From NCBI RefSeq assembly GCF_023630175.1, contig NZ_JALLIN010000028.1:39298-103297 (forward strand): a DNA stretch of 64,000 nucleotides. Direction: 5' to 3'. Position 1 is the first letter of the stretch. Every line of letters starts with the position of its first letter. The stretch comes from Streptomyces cellostaticus. GTDB taxonomy: Bacteria > Actinomycetota > Actinomycetes > Streptomycetales > Streptomycetaceae. The translations under genes were made by a program, and so were the position numbers. The notes under the pieces were generated by a model. That model was not told the DNA's origin and did no database searches. It saw nothing but the letters and a program-made list of their open reading frames with translations. Positions 35,650-44,415 of the stretch are shown in pieces.

Positions 35650-36298
35650 TCCCGCGCCGCCGCCGGGACTGCCACACCGCCGCCCCGGCCAGCACCGCGA
35701 CCACGCCCACCCCGATCGGCAGCCCCAGCGAGGGACCGCCGTCCGGCTCCGGGTTCCTCGCGGCCTTCGCCGGCTTCCCCGCCGGCTGCTCCTTCGCCGA
35801 CACCTGCTCCCCGCATCCCGTGTGCGGATATCCGGCGATCGCGCACAGCAGGGCGTTGGTGTCGTAGCGCAGGGGCTTCGCGGCCGAGGCCAGCGCCTCG
35901 GCCGTCGTCGCGTCGCCGGAGACCCGGGCGCAGGCCGTGCGCCGCCCGGGCGGGGTCTCGCCGGAGGGGGCGTCCGCCGGGGTGCCGAAGTCGAGGACGA
36001 GGGCCACCCGCTTCGTGCCCGCCTTCGCGGGCGTGCCGGCGCAGATCGTGGCGAAGTCCGCCGTGCCGCGCGGCCGGGTCGCGTCCTGGGAGTCCTCGCT
36101 CACCGCGAAGCGGAAGCCCTGGACGGCCCCGTCGTCGGGGCGGGCGGTCGAGGGACCCTCGGTGGCGTACGACCAGTGCCCGCCGGTCCGCTCCCAGAAC
36201 GACCAGTAGCGGTACCCGGCGGCCTGCGCCTGCACCGCACCGGCCGGCACGGCGGACGCGGCGAGGAGCAGGGCGGCGGCGCGGCGGACGACGGTCAC
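35642..36298 (-). CDS. SCO2322-like surface protein of the B12-controlled operon
   Basis: 218 aa. A signal peptide (ALLLAASAVPAGAVQAQA) is followed by GYRYWSFWERTGGHWSYATEGPS, which I recognise as the start of the SCO2322 family, then a soluble domain with four cysteines, a Pro/Lys-rich linker, and a C-terminal transmembrane anchor with RRRRGNA. It should face the cell wall. GTG 36298 overlaps the toroid gene's stop by 4 nt. Function is unknown; the operon suggests a role in corrinoid or cobalt capture. Confidence 0.85.
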   Translation of the reverse strand: MTVVRRAAALLLAASAVPAGAVQAQAAGYRYWSFWERTGGHWSYATEGPSTARPDDGAVQGFRFAVSEDSQDATRPRGTADFATICAGTPAKAGTKRVALVLDFGTPADAPSGETPPGRRTACARVSGDATTAEALASAAKPLRYDTNALLCAIAGYPHTGCGEQVSAKEQPAGKPAKAARNPEPDGGPSLGLPIGVGVVAVLAGAAVWQSRRRRGNA

Positions 36299-37524
36299 GG
36301 CTGCTGCTTCTTCCGGCGGCCGCTGAGCAGGAAGCCGATGCCGATGCCGGCCACGAGACCGACGCCGACGATCCACCAGACACCGGTGTTCGACTCGTCC
36401 CCGGCCCGCTCGCCGGACTCCTCCTTGTGGGCGGCCGCGCGCGGCGCCGGGCCGGTGGCGTTCAGCGAGCGCACCAGATCGGTGCCGCCGAAGTGCCGCG
36501 CGTCGGCACCGACCGCGTGCGCGGCGAGGATGAGCTGGGCGTAGGCGGCCGGGCCGCTCTGCCGGGCCCAGCCCGCCGCATTCTTCTCCAGCCAGGCGTA
36601 CGGCTTCTTCGCCTGCGTGCTCCAGCCGTCCGCCGCGAGCGCGACGACCGCGTCCGCGGTGTTGCCGTAGTCGGGCTGGTCCTCGGCGCCGGGCAGCGCC
36701 GACTCGAGGTGGCCGGAGGCGGCGACGGCGTGCGCGAGGTACGCGGCGGCGTTGTCCGCGACGCGGGCCTCGGTGGCCCGGCCGGAGGAGGAGCAGGCGG
36801 GCGCCTTGGCGCGGGCCTCGGCGGGCGCGTTGACGAACCCCTTGCCGAGGGCGCCCAGCACGCCGGCCGCCGTGGCGTCCGCGTTGGCGACCAGGCGTCC
36901 CTTCTTGTCCGGCTGGTAGGCGAGGGCGCCGCCGCCGTCCTCGTCGCAGGCGAGTGCCTGTGCGCTCAGCAGTTCGTACGGGGTGCCCTTGGCGGCGCGC
37001 AGCTCGCCCGGGTCCTGCCCGGCCCCGGCGAAGGCGCCGATGACGACCGAGGTGGAGTTGGTGTCGCTGGGACTGCCCGGCGTGTAGCCCCAGCCGCCGT
37101 CCTTGTTCTGCGCGTCCTTCAGCCAGTCCAGGGCGCGGTGCGCCTCGGCGTCGTGTCCGCCGAGCGCCTGCAGGGCCTGGACGGCGGCGGCCGTGCTGTT
37201 GGTGTCGGGCTGGGCGCCGCCCTTGCCCTCACAGGGCTTGGCCGTGTCCGCCCGGAACGCGGCGAAACCGCCCTTGTCGCACTGCTGCCCCACCAGCCAG
37301 TCCACGGCCGCGGCCGCGGGCCGGTAGCCGAGGGTGCGCTGGGCGAGCAGGGCGAGGGACTGGCGCCACACACCGTCGTACGTCGGGTCGGACTTGCCGA
37401 ACAACCCGGTCGGGACCGCCACCTCGGGCGAGGCGGAGGGGGACGTGTCGGCGGCCGTGGCGGGCGCGGCGGCGGCCAGCACGCCTATGGCGGCGAGAGC
37501 CGCGGCACTGCGGCGGACGTTCAT
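36295..37524 (-). CDS. secreted, membrane-anchored alpha/alpha-toroid (prenyltransferase-like) protein
   Basis: 409 aa. Signal peptide MNVRRSAAALAAIGVLAAAA, cleavage near PATA-ADTS. Residues 45-345 are repeated helical pairs of the terpenoid-cyclase/prenyltransferase toroid (AAAVDWLVGQQCDKGGFA, DTNSTAAAVQALQALGG, DTNSTSVVIGAFAGAG, DYGNTADAVVALAADGW). The C-terminus is a transmembrane helix with a KK/RR stop-transfer. No cyclase DxDD or QW set is complete, so binding rather than catalysis is likely. Animal transcobalamin and intrinsic factor use the same fold to hold B12. It is the first gene behind the cobalamin riboswitch. Confidence 0.88.
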   Translation of the reverse strand: MNVRRSAAALAAIGVLAAAAPATAADTSPSASPEVAVPTGLFGKSDPTYDGVWRQSLALLAQRTLGYRPAAAAVDWLVGQQCDKGGFAAFRADTAKPCEGKGGAQPDTNSTAAAVQALQALGGHDAEAHRALDWLKDAQNKDGGWGYTPGSPSDTNSTSVVIGAFAGAGQDPGELRAAKGTPYELLSAQALACDEDGGGALAYQPDKKGRLVANADATAAGVLGALGKGFVNAPAEARAKAPACSSSGRATEARVADNAAAYLAHAVAASGHLESALPGAEDQPDYGNTADAVVALAADGWSTQAKKPYAWLEKNAAGWARQSGPAAYAQLILAAHAVGADARHFGGTDLVRSLNATGPAPRAAAHKEESGERAGDESNTGVWWIVGVGLVAGIGIGFLLSGRRKKQQP

Positions 37525-37634
37525 GGTCGGCGACTGCCTCTCCTGCGGGGGGCCGGCAGCGCACGGGAGACCCCCGGGCGGCTCGGCCCCGTAAACCTCG
37601 ACGGTGCCGCGCGCGACGGGTCGCCGCGCACGTG

Positions 37635-37812
37635 AGCCGGTCAACGCCCGTACAGGGTGGTCCGGCTCACCGTCGGGTGGCGAACGGTTCACGGATCGGG
37701 GTGTCCCCGGTTCGAGCGAAGTCGAGGATTGGGGAAGGGGCAGCGCCGGAATTGCACCGGCTTTCCCCCGTACGGGTGTGATGACGACGCCGCCACTTTA
37801 CCGGCAGGCCGG
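37635..37812 (-). promoter_or_regulatory. cobalamin (B12) riboswitch
   Basis: On the reverse strand the conserved core GGGGGAAAGCCGGTGCAATT then CCGGCGCTGCCCC is present (about 37738-37768). It is preceded by the GCCGGTAAAGTGGC 5' segment and followed by a B12-box-like GAGCCGGACCACCCTG (about 37651-37666). It lies in the 334-bp leader between the TetR gene and the toroid gene and would repress the operon when B12 is abundant. Ends are approximate. Confidence 0.85.
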
Positions 37813-37858
37813 CGGGGGTCGATGAGTGGCTGTGCGCACACGGGCCCGGTGAGCGGGG

Positions 37859-38542
37859 TCACGGGGTACCGCCACCGCGGAGCGGCCCCGGGAGGCCCCC
37901 TCGGCCCGCCCGCGGGCGTGGCTGCGGATCCGTCAGGTCCATCAGCCGGCTCACGGTTTCGATGTCGACCCCGACCTGGGCGATGGAGGCGCGGCCCGAG
38001 AGCCACGTGATCAGGGCCGAGTGCCAGGTGTGCTCTATGACGCGGACCGCGGAGAGCTGCTCCGGGGTCGGGTGGTCCAGGCCCGTCGCGTCCAGGATGA
38101 TCGCCGTGGTCTGGCGGGAGACCTGGTCGACCTCGGGGGAGACGCTGCGGTCGGCGAAGGTGAGGGCGCGGACCATCGCGTCCGCCAGTTGTGGCTCGCG
38201 CTGCAGGGCCCGGAACGCCCGCATCAGGGTCTCCGCGACCCGCTCGGCCGGCGAGTCGCCCGGCGGGGGCTTCTTGCGGAGCGTGCCGTGCATGTGCTCG
38301 AGCTGGTCCTGCATGGTGGCGACCAGCAGGTGCACCTTCGACGGGAAGTACCGGTACAGGGTGCCGAGGGCCACCTGCGAGGTCTCGGCGACCTCCCGCA
38401 TCTGCACCGCGTCGAAACCGCCCCGGCTCGCCAGTTGCGCGCTCGCGTGCAGGATCCGTCGGCGGCGCGCCTCCTGCCGCTCGGTCAGCGGTGCCATGGG
38501 GGGCCGGACACTCCCGGCTTCCAGCTCGGTTTCCGCAGGCAT
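37859..38542 (-). CDS. TetR family regulator, KstR-like
   Basis: 227 aa. The HTH region RRRILHASAQLASRGGFDAV-QMREVAETSQVALGTLYRYF-PSKVHLLVA is strikingly like mycobacterial KstR, the repressor of sterol catabolism. The ligand domain keeps LADAMVRALTFADRSVSPEVDQV and the helix HTWHSALITWLSGRAS. ATG 38542 follows GGAG; an ATG at 38593 is in frame. It is divergent from the glycosyltransferase operon, whose upstream region has a KstR-type palindrome. Confidence 0.85.
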   Translation of the reverse strand: MPAETELEAGSVRPPMAPLTERQEARRRRILHASAQLASRGGFDAVQMREVAETSQVALGTLYRYFPSKVHLLVATMQDQLEHMHGTLRKKPPPGDSPAERVAETLMRAFRALQREPQLADAMVRALTFADRSVSPEVDQVSRQTTAIILDATGLDHPTPEQLSAVRVIEHTWHSALITWLSGRASIAQVGVDIETVSRLMDLTDPQPRPRAGRGGLPGPLRGGGTP

Positions 38543-38692
38543 GGGTCCCGCTCCGTGACAGTCGGTGAGGGCTTCTGTAGGGCACGTGATCATCCGGCAT
38601 GGCGGGGGTTCGCGCCGTGGCGTGAATCACCCGATCCACTGCTGCCAGGGCACCTACCTGCCGGTAGATTCAGAGCCTCTTGAACGATCAAG

Positions 38693-38710
38693 TCTGGAAC
38701 TTGTTCTAGA
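38693..38710. promoter_or_regulatory. KstR-type operator upstream of the glycosyltransferase operon
   Basis: TCTGGAAC-TT-GTTCTAGA, an 18-bp palindrome with one mismatched pair. The core TGGAACTTGTTCTA matches the KstR consensus TnGAACnnGTTCTA. It lies 53 bp before the GTG of the glycosyltransferase, in the region shared with the KstR-like gene. A nearby CTTGA/TCAAG repeat (38679-38692) may extend it. Confidence 0.7.
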
Positions 38711-38762
38711 TTACCGTCCCGTCGTAGTGTCGCGGGAAAGTGCACGGAGAAGGGGGCCCGGA

Positions 38763-40166
38763 GTGACCGCTGAGGCCAGTCAGGCGGGGCCCCGACCGGA
38801 GCTGGCGGCGGACGGCGGACCGCCGCTGCGCATCGCGCTCCTCACCTATAAGGGGAACCCGTTCTGCGGCGGCCAGGGCGTCTACGTCCGGCACCTCTCC
38901 CGCGAGCTGGCCCGCCTCGGCCACCGCGTCGAGGTCATCGGCGCCCAGCCCTATCCCGTGCTCGACGAGGGGCACGACGGCCTGAGCCTCACCGAGCTGC
39001 CCAGTCTCGACCTCTACCGCCAGCCCGACCCCTTCCGCACCCCCGGGCGGGGCGAGTACCGGGACTGGATCGACGCCGTCGAGGTCGGCACCATGTGGAC
39101 CGGTGGCTTCCCCGAGCCGCTCACCTTCTCCCTGCGCGCCCGCCGCCATCTGCGCGCCCGCCGCGGCGAGTTCGACGTCGTGCACGACAACCAGACCCTC
39201 GGCTACGGCCTGCTGGGCGACATCGGCGCCCCCCTGGTCACCACGATCCACCACCCCATCACCGTCGACCGGCAGTTGGAGCTCGACGCGGCCGGCAGCC
39301 GGCGGCGCCGGCTGTCCGTGCGCCGCTGGTACGCCTTCACCCGGATGCAGAAGCGCGTCGCCCGCCGCCTGCCCTCGGTACTCACCGTCTCCGGCAGCTC
39401 CCGCCAGGAGATCGTCGACCACCTCGGGGTCCGCGACGACCGCGTCCACGTGGTCCACATCGGCGCCGACACCGGCCTCTTCGCGCCGAATCCCGCCGTC
39501 GCCGAGGTGCCCGGCCGGATCGTCACCACCTCCAGCGCCGACGTCCCCCTCAAGGGACTGGTCTTCCTGGTGGAGGCCCTCGCCAAGGCCCGCACCGAAC
39601 ACCCGGCCGCCCACCTCGTCGTCGTCGGCAAGCGCCCCACGGAGGGCCCCGTCGCCCAGGCGATCGAGCGCTACGGCCTCGACGGCGCCGTCGAGTTCGT
39701 CAAGGGCATCTCCGACGCGGAACTGGTCGACCTGATCCGCTCGGCCGAAGTCGCCTGCGTGCCCTCGCTCTACGAGGGTTTCTCGCTGCCCGCCGCCGAG
39801 GCCATGGCCACCGGCACCCCCCTGGTCGCCACCACCGGCGGCGCCATCCCGGAGGTCGCCGGACGCGACGGCGAGACCTGCCTGGCCGTGCCGCCCGGCG
39901 ACGCGGGCGCCCTCGCCGCCGGACTCGTCCGGCTGCTCGGCGACCCCGGGCTGCGTGAGCGCCTCGGCCGCGCCGGCCGCGAGCGGGTACTGAGCCGCTT
40001 CACCTGGGCCCGGGCCGCCGAGGGAACGGTGGCCCGCTACCGGGAGGCCATCGCCGGCCAGGGCGGCCGCACCGGCGCCCAGGACCGGCCCGGTGCCGCC
40101 CTCCTCCGCGAACCACTCGCCTCCGACCGCGCAACCTCCGACCGCGAAAGCAGGGCCACGTGCTGA
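38763..40166 (+). CDS. GT4-type glycosyltransferase
   Basis: 467 aa. GT-B fold: N-terminal RIALLTYKGNPFCGGQGVYVRHLSRELARLGHRV (glycine-rich GGxGxYV loop), then VTTIHHPITVDRQLEL, the hinge VSGSSRQEIVDHLGV, and the C-terminal donor site ACVPSLYEGFSLPAAEAMATGTPLVAT with the E-x7-E motif. No membrane segment. GTG 38763 follows AGAAGGGGG. It is the first gene of a coupled three-gene operon, probably repressed by the KstR-like protein. The acceptor may be a lipid or sterol-like compound, given the regulator; this is inference. Confidence 0.9.
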   Translation: MTAEASQAGPRPELAADGGPPLRIALLTYKGNPFCGGQGVYVRHLSRELARLGHRVEVIGAQPYPVLDEGHDGLSLTELPSLDLYRQPDPFRTPGRGEYRDWIDAVEVGTMWTGGFPEPLTFSLRARRHLRARRGEFDVVHDNQTLGYGLLGDIGAPLVTTIHHPITVDRQLELDAAGSRRRRLSVRRWYAFTRMQKRVARRLPSVLTVSGSSRQEIVDHLGVRDDRVHVVHIGADTGLFAPNPAVAEVPGRIVTTSSADVPLKGLVFLVEALAKARTEHPAAHLVVVGKRPTEGPVAQAIERYGLDGAVEFVKGISDAELVDLIRSAEVACVPSLYEGFSLPAAEAMATGTPLVATTGGAIPEVAGRDGETCLAVPPGDAGALAAGLVRLLGDPGLRERLGRAGRERVLSRFTWARAAEGTVARYREAIAGQGGRTGAQDRPGAALLREPLASDRATSDRESRATC

Positions 40167-40912
40167 CCGTCGACTTCTCCCGGTTCCCGCTCGCCCCCGG
40201 CGACCGTGTCCTGGACCTCGGCTGCGGGGCCGGCCGGCACGCCTTCGAGTGCTACCGGCGCGGCGCGCAGGTCGTGGCCCTGGACCAGAACGCCGAGGAG
40301 ATCCGCGAGGTCGCCAAGTGGTTCGCGGCCATGAAGGAGGCCGGTGAGGCACCGGCCGGCGCCACCGCCACCGCCATGGAGGGCGACGCCCTCGCGCTGC
40401 CCTTCCCGGACGAGTCCTTCGACGTCGTCATCATCTCCGAGGTGATGGAGCACATCCCCGACGACAAGGGCGTCCTCGCCGAGATGGTGCGGGTGCTGCG
40501 GCCCGGCGGACGCATCGCCGTCACCGTGCCCCGCTACGGCCCGGAGAAGGTCTGCTGGGCGCTGTCCGACGCCTACCACGAGGTCGAGGGCGGCCACATC
40601 CGCATCTACCGGGCCGACGAGCTGCTGGGCAAGGTCCGCGAGGCCGGCCTGCGGCCGTACGGCAGCCACCACGCGCACGCCCTGCACTCGCCCTACTGGT
40701 GGCTGAAGTGCGCGTTCGGCGTGGACAACGACAAGGCGCTGCCGGTACGGGCGTACCACAAGCTGCTGGTCTGGGACATCATGAAGAAGCCGCTCGCCAC
40801 CCGGATCGCCGAGCGCGCGCTGAACCCGGTCATCGGCAAGAGCTTCGTCGTCTACGCCACCAAGCCCCACCTCCCGCGGGTGGACGAGACCTCCGAGGCG
40901 GCCGCCAAGTGA
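40160..40912 (+). CDS. class I SAM-dependent methyltransferase
   Basis: 250 aa. VLDLGCGAGRHAFECYRRGAQVV is SAM motif I, DQN the acidic motif II, and SFDVVIISEVMEHIPDD the post-motif core, followed by LRPGGRIAVTVP. A long C-terminal extension contains the HHAHALHSPYWWLKCAFG segment. GTG 40160 overlaps the glycosyltransferase by 7 nt. It probably methylates the glycosyltransferase product or its sugar. Confidence 0.9.
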   Translation: MLTVDFSRFPLAPGDRVLDLGCGAGRHAFECYRRGAQVVALDQNAEEIREVAKWFAAMKEAGEAPAGATATAMEGDALALPFPDESFDVVIISEVMEHIPDDKGVLAEMVRVLRPGGRIAVTVPRYGPEKVCWALSDAYHEVEGGHIRIYRADELLGKVREAGLRPYGSHHAHALHSPYWWLKCAFGVDNDKALPVRAYHKLLVWDIMKKPLATRIAERALNPVIGKSFVVYATKPHLPRVDETSEAAAK

Positions 40913-41979
40913 CCACCCCCCGGACAGAACACCTCGTCCTGCCCGGGGTCCTCACCGCCGAGCAGGCCGCCGCCACCGTCCGCGGCATCCTCGCCGTGCA
41001 GCGGGAGGACGGCGCGATCCCCTGGTTCCGCGGGCACCACCTGGACCCGTGGGACCACACCGAGGCCGCGATGGCCCTGGACGCGGCCGGCGAGCACGCG
41101 GCCGCCGAGCGGGCGTACGACTGGCTCGCCGCCCACCAGAACGAGGACGGCTCCTGGTACGCCGCCTACGCCGACGGCGCCCACGACGACGTCACCGACC
41201 GCGGCCGCGAGTCCAACTTCGTCGCCTACCTGGCCGTGGGCGTCTGGCACCACTACCTGTCCACCGGCGACGACACGTTCCTGGACCGCATGTGGCCCAG
41301 CGTGTACGCGGCGGTCGAGTGGGTCCTGCGGCTGCAGCAGGCCGGCGGCCAGATCGGCTGGCGCCGGGACGAGGACGGCACCCCCACGGCCGACGCCCTG
41401 CTCACCGGCAGCTCCTCCGTGCACCACGCCCTGCGCTGCGCCCTGGCCATCGCCGAGCAGCGCGAGGAGCCCCAGCCGGACTGGGAGCTGGCGGCCGGGG
41501 CACTGCGCCACGCCATCCGCCGGCATCCCGAGCGCTTCCTCGACAAGGACCGCTACTCGATGGACTGGTACTACCCGGTCCTCGGCGGCGCGCTCACCGG
41601 AACCGAGGCCAAGGAGCGCATAGCGGCCGACTGGGACCGCTTCGTCGTCCCGGACCTGGGTGTGCGCTGCGTCGTCCCCAACGCCTGGGTGACCGGCGGC
41701 GAGTCCTGCGAACTCGCGCTGGCCCTGTGGGCGATGGGCGAGTCCGACCGGGCGCTGGAGATCCTGCAGTCGGTGCGGCACCTGCGGGACGCGGAGAGCG
41801 GCCTGTACTGGACGGGTTACGTCTTCGACGACGACGCCATATGGCCCCGCGAGCTCACCACCTGGACGGCGGGCTCGCTGCTGCTGGCCGTCGCCGCGCT
41901 GGGCGGCCACGACGCCACCTGCGCGGTCTTCGGCGGGGAGCACCTGCCGTCCGGACTCGACCCCGACTGCTGCACCTGA
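40909..41979 (+). CDS. cytosolic alpha/alpha-toroid protein (prenyltransferase / glycoside-hydrolase-like)
   Basis: 356 aa without signal peptide or membrane helix. Repeated helical pairs: GILAVQREDGAIPWF, AYDWLAAHQNEDGSWYAAY, SVYAAVEWVLRLQQ, HHALRCALAIAEQ, ALRHAIRRHPERF, CELALALWAMGESDRALEIL. Acidic residues in DGAIPW and DGSWY could be catalytic as in six-hairpin glycosidases. GTG 40909 overlaps the methyltransferase stop by 4 nt (GTGA). Third gene of the operon; the substrate is not identifiable. Confidence 0.85.
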   Translation: MTTPRTEHLVLPGVLTAEQAAATVRGILAVQREDGAIPWFRGHHLDPWDHTEAAMALDAAGEHAAAERAYDWLAAHQNEDGSWYAAYADGAHDDVTDRGRESNFVAYLAVGVWHHYLSTGDDTFLDRMWPSVYAAVEWVLRLQQAGGQIGWRRDEDGTPTADALLTGSSSVHHALRCALAIAEQREEPQPDWELAAGALRHAIRRHPERFLDKDRYSMDWYYPVLGGALTGTEAKERIAADWDRFVVPDLGVRCVVPNAWVTGGESCELALALWAMGESDRALEILQSVRHLRDAESGLYWTGYVFDDDAIWPRELTTWTAGSLLLAVAALGGHDATCAVFGGEHLPSGLDPDCCT

Positions 41980-42259
41980 CGGCCGACGGCACGCCGAGCC
42001 GCCGCTGGGACGCCGGGCGTACCGAGTCGGGCCGGGCCGTGACGCGCGGGTGCGGCGGAAGGCGTCCTTGTTTCGGATGAGGTGCGTGAGGTCACGCGGC
42101 TCCACGGAGCGCGCGGACCGCACGCGACACCTCCACGTGAGGACACCGCGCCCGTACCCGTCCGCCACGCCGCCGCGGTCCTCGCGGCCTGCTGCGCCCC
42201 GCCCGCCCGTGGGTGACGGTGTGTCAGCCACCGCCTCGGGGCGGGCCGTACGCACGGCG

Positions 42260-42291
42260 ACGGCCCCCCGCCCGGAAGGGCGAGGGGCCGT
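42260..42291. terminator. bidirectional terminator in the 41980-42312 gap
   Basis: ACGGCCCC-CCGCCC / GGGCGA-GGGGCCGT hairpin with a GGAA loop, between the convergent toroid and DUF5336 genes. The remaining 280 bp of this gap show no gene I can support. Confidence 0.75.
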
Positions 42292-42312
42292 GCCCGGGGT
42301 GCGGGCGGCGGT

Positions 42313-43119
42313 TCAGCCGCGCTGGATCCCCGAGGTGTCCTGCAGGACGCCGCGGCGGCCGTCCTGGGTCTGCGCGACCAGCGCGCCACCGCGCTGCTCG
42401 ACGGCGAGGTACCAGGTACCGGGCGCCAGTTCGGCGATCGGGGCGCTGCCGTCCTCGGCGAACAGCGGGCGGGTCGCCGGCACGGCGAACCAGAACGGCG
42501 AGAAGTCCCCGCCGGCCGGCTGCGGCGCCGGGGCGGCCTGAGCGGCGGCCTGCCCGTACGGCTGGCCCGGCTGGGGCTGGGCGCCGTAGGGCTGACCCGG
42601 CTGCTGCTGGGCGCCGGGGTAGCCGTAACCGCCGGGCGGCTGGGCGCCGTAGGGCTGCGGGGCGGCCGGCTTGGGCGCCGGGATCAGCGCGGCCTGCAGG
42701 GCCGGGACCAGGGGAGTGGCGATGGCGGCGGCGGCCAGCAGCAGAGCGGCGATGAGACCGAGGACGAGGCCGGAGCCCGCGCCGACGTCCAGGCTCTGGA
42801 AGCTGTCGCTGAACGAACCCAGCGGATCGACGATGGTCCAGAACGAGGTCCATGCCGCGAAGACCGCCAGCACGACGCCGACCTGACCGAGTTCGAGCCC
42901 GATGACCTTCCGCGGCTGCGGCAGCGCCCGCGCGACGACGATCAGGACCGCGCCGGCGATGCCGCCGACGTACATGCTCATCACCAGGCCGAGGTTGTCC
43001 CAGGCGTTCGGGGCGCCATTGCCGGACTTGTCGAACGTGTCGAGGAACGACGCGATGAACAGCAACACCGCTGCTCCGATCACCACGCCGTCGCCTCGAG
43101 TGAGGGAGCGGATATTCAC
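42313..43119 (-). CDS. DUF5336-type membrane protein with P/Q/G/Y-rich tail
   Basis: 268 aa. Four hydrophobic segments (VVIGAAVLLFIASFLDTF, LVMSMYVGGIAGAVLIVVA, LGQVGVVLAVFAAWTSF, GLVLGLIAALLLAAAAIATP). A tail of QPYGAQPPGGYGYPG-like repeats follows, then a small C-terminal domain (FWFAVPATRPLFAEDGSAPIAELAPGTWYLAVEQRG) that looks like a soluble beta module. Function unknown. GTG 43119 follows GAAGGACC. Confidence 0.82.
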   Translation of the reverse strand: MNIRSLTRGDGVVIGAAVLLFIASFLDTFDKSGNGAPNAWDNLGLVMSMYVGGIAGAVLIVVARALPQPRKVIGLELGQVGVVLAVFAAWTSFWTIVDPLGSFSDSFQSLDVGAGSGLVLGLIAALLLAAAAIATPLVPALQAALIPAPKPAAPQPYGAQPPGGYGYPGAQQQPGQPYGAQPQPGQPYGQAAAQAAPAPQPAGGDFSPFWFAVPATRPLFAEDGSAPIAELAPGTWYLAVEQRGGALVAQTQDGRRGVLQDTSGIQRG

Positions 43120-43280
43120 TTCAGCAGGTCCTTCGTAGGTCGTCTCGTCGTCGGAGGAGGCGTCGCCGTCACCAAGTCGTTTCCAGGTCCCGGTGTGAAG
43201 CGCAGGGGTGGCCCCTCATGGTAGGGACGACACTATCGTCCGCACGATCGCACTGTCCGCCCGGATGGCCCCGCCGACCG

Positions 43281-44258
43281 CTACCCGCGCAGGAAACTCA
43301 CGATTCCCTCAGAGATTCCCTGCGCCGCCTTCTGCCGCCATGCGCCGTTGGTGAGCAGCGACGCGTCCTTGGTATCGCGCATGTTGCCGCACTCGATGAA
43401 CACCTTGGGAACCGTTGACAGATTGAGACCGCCCAGGTCCTTCCGTGTCACGAGGCCGGTGCCGTCACCGACGTAGTTGGCGGGCGGCTCGCCGGTGAGC
43501 CGCAGGTAGCGGCCCGCGATGCGGGTGCCCAGGTCCTCGGAGGGACCGACGACGGGGCGGGTGTCGGCGCCGCCCGCGTGCACGGACGCGGGGAGGATGA
43601 CGTGGAAGCCGCGGTTTCCCTGCGCCGAGCCGTCCGCGTGGATGGAGACGGCCGCGTCGGCGCGCGCCGTGTTGCCGATGCGGGCCCGTTCGTCGACGCA
43701 CGGGCCCCAGGGCGGGGAGTCGCCGTCGTGCGTCAGTTTCACGGTGGCGCCCTGCCGTTCCAGCAGGGTGCGCAGCCGGTGTGCGACGTCCAGCGTGAAC
43801 CGGGCCTCCGGGTAACCGGAGTTGGTGGAGGTGCCGGTGGTGTCGCACTCCTTGCGGTTCGTGCCGATGTCCACCTGACGGTTGATCTCGGTGGGGTGCC
43901 GGAGGTTGCCGGGGTTGTGACCCGGGTCGATGACGACGACCTTGCCCTTGAGCGTGCCGGAGGCGGCGGCGGGCGCCGAACCACCCGTCGGCGGGCCGGG
44001 ATCCTTGGCGTCCGCGGCGGAGTCACCGGCCCGCGGGGACGCGGCCGACGGTGCGGACGCGGGCCCCGAGGAGGCGGCGGGCGAGGCGGAGCCCGCGCCG
44101 CCGGAGGACCCGCCCGAACCGCCCGCCGCCGCGTACACGAGCCAGCCGAGCAGTGCGCCGGGCACCAGGGCGGCGAGCGCGACGGTCAGCGGTCCGCGCC
44201 GGGGCCGGCGCGGTCGCGGGGGATCGATGTCCGGTCCTGCGTACGACACGCCTGCCAC
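43281..44258 (-). CDS. N-acetylmuramoyl-L-alanine amidase (Amidase_3)
   Basis: 325 aa. One N-terminal transmembrane segment (LTVALAALVPGALLGWLVYAAAGG), a Ser/Gly/Ala-rich linker, then the zinc amidase: VVVIDPGHNPGN (His ligand), PEARFTLDVAHRLRTLLE (Glu ligand), AAVSIHADGS (His ligand) and VPKVFIECGNMRDTKDA (catalytic Glu). It cleaves the amide between MurNAc and the stem peptide, acting on the outer side of the membrane. Confidence 0.93.
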   Translation of the reverse strand: MAGVSYAGPDIDPPRPRRPRRGPLTVALAALVPGALLGWLVYAAAGGSGGSSGGAGSASPAASSGPASAPSAASPRAGDSAADAKDPGPPTGGSAPAAASGTLKGKVVVIDPGHNPGNLRHPTEINRQVDIGTNRKECDTTGTSTNSGYPEARFTLDVAHRLRTLLERQGATVKLTHDGDSPPWGPCVDERARIGNTARADAAVSIHADGSAQGNRGFHVILPASVHAGGADTRPVVGPSEDLGTRIAGRYLRLTGEPPANYVGDGTGLVTRKDLGGLNLSTVPKVFIECGNMRDTKDASLLTNGAWRQKAAQGISEGIVSFLRG

Positions 44259-44415
44259 CTTAGGGCCTGTCCGGCGGATCGGGTCGCAGGCGGGCGTGCC
44301 GGGCCGGCGTCCGCGGCGTGAGCCGACGGAGCGGACCCCGCGGCCGTGCGGGACGTCCCCGAGGGGCGGCGGGGTCCCGGCGGGCGGTCCGGCGGCGCCG
44401 GGAACCGTGCCGGGG

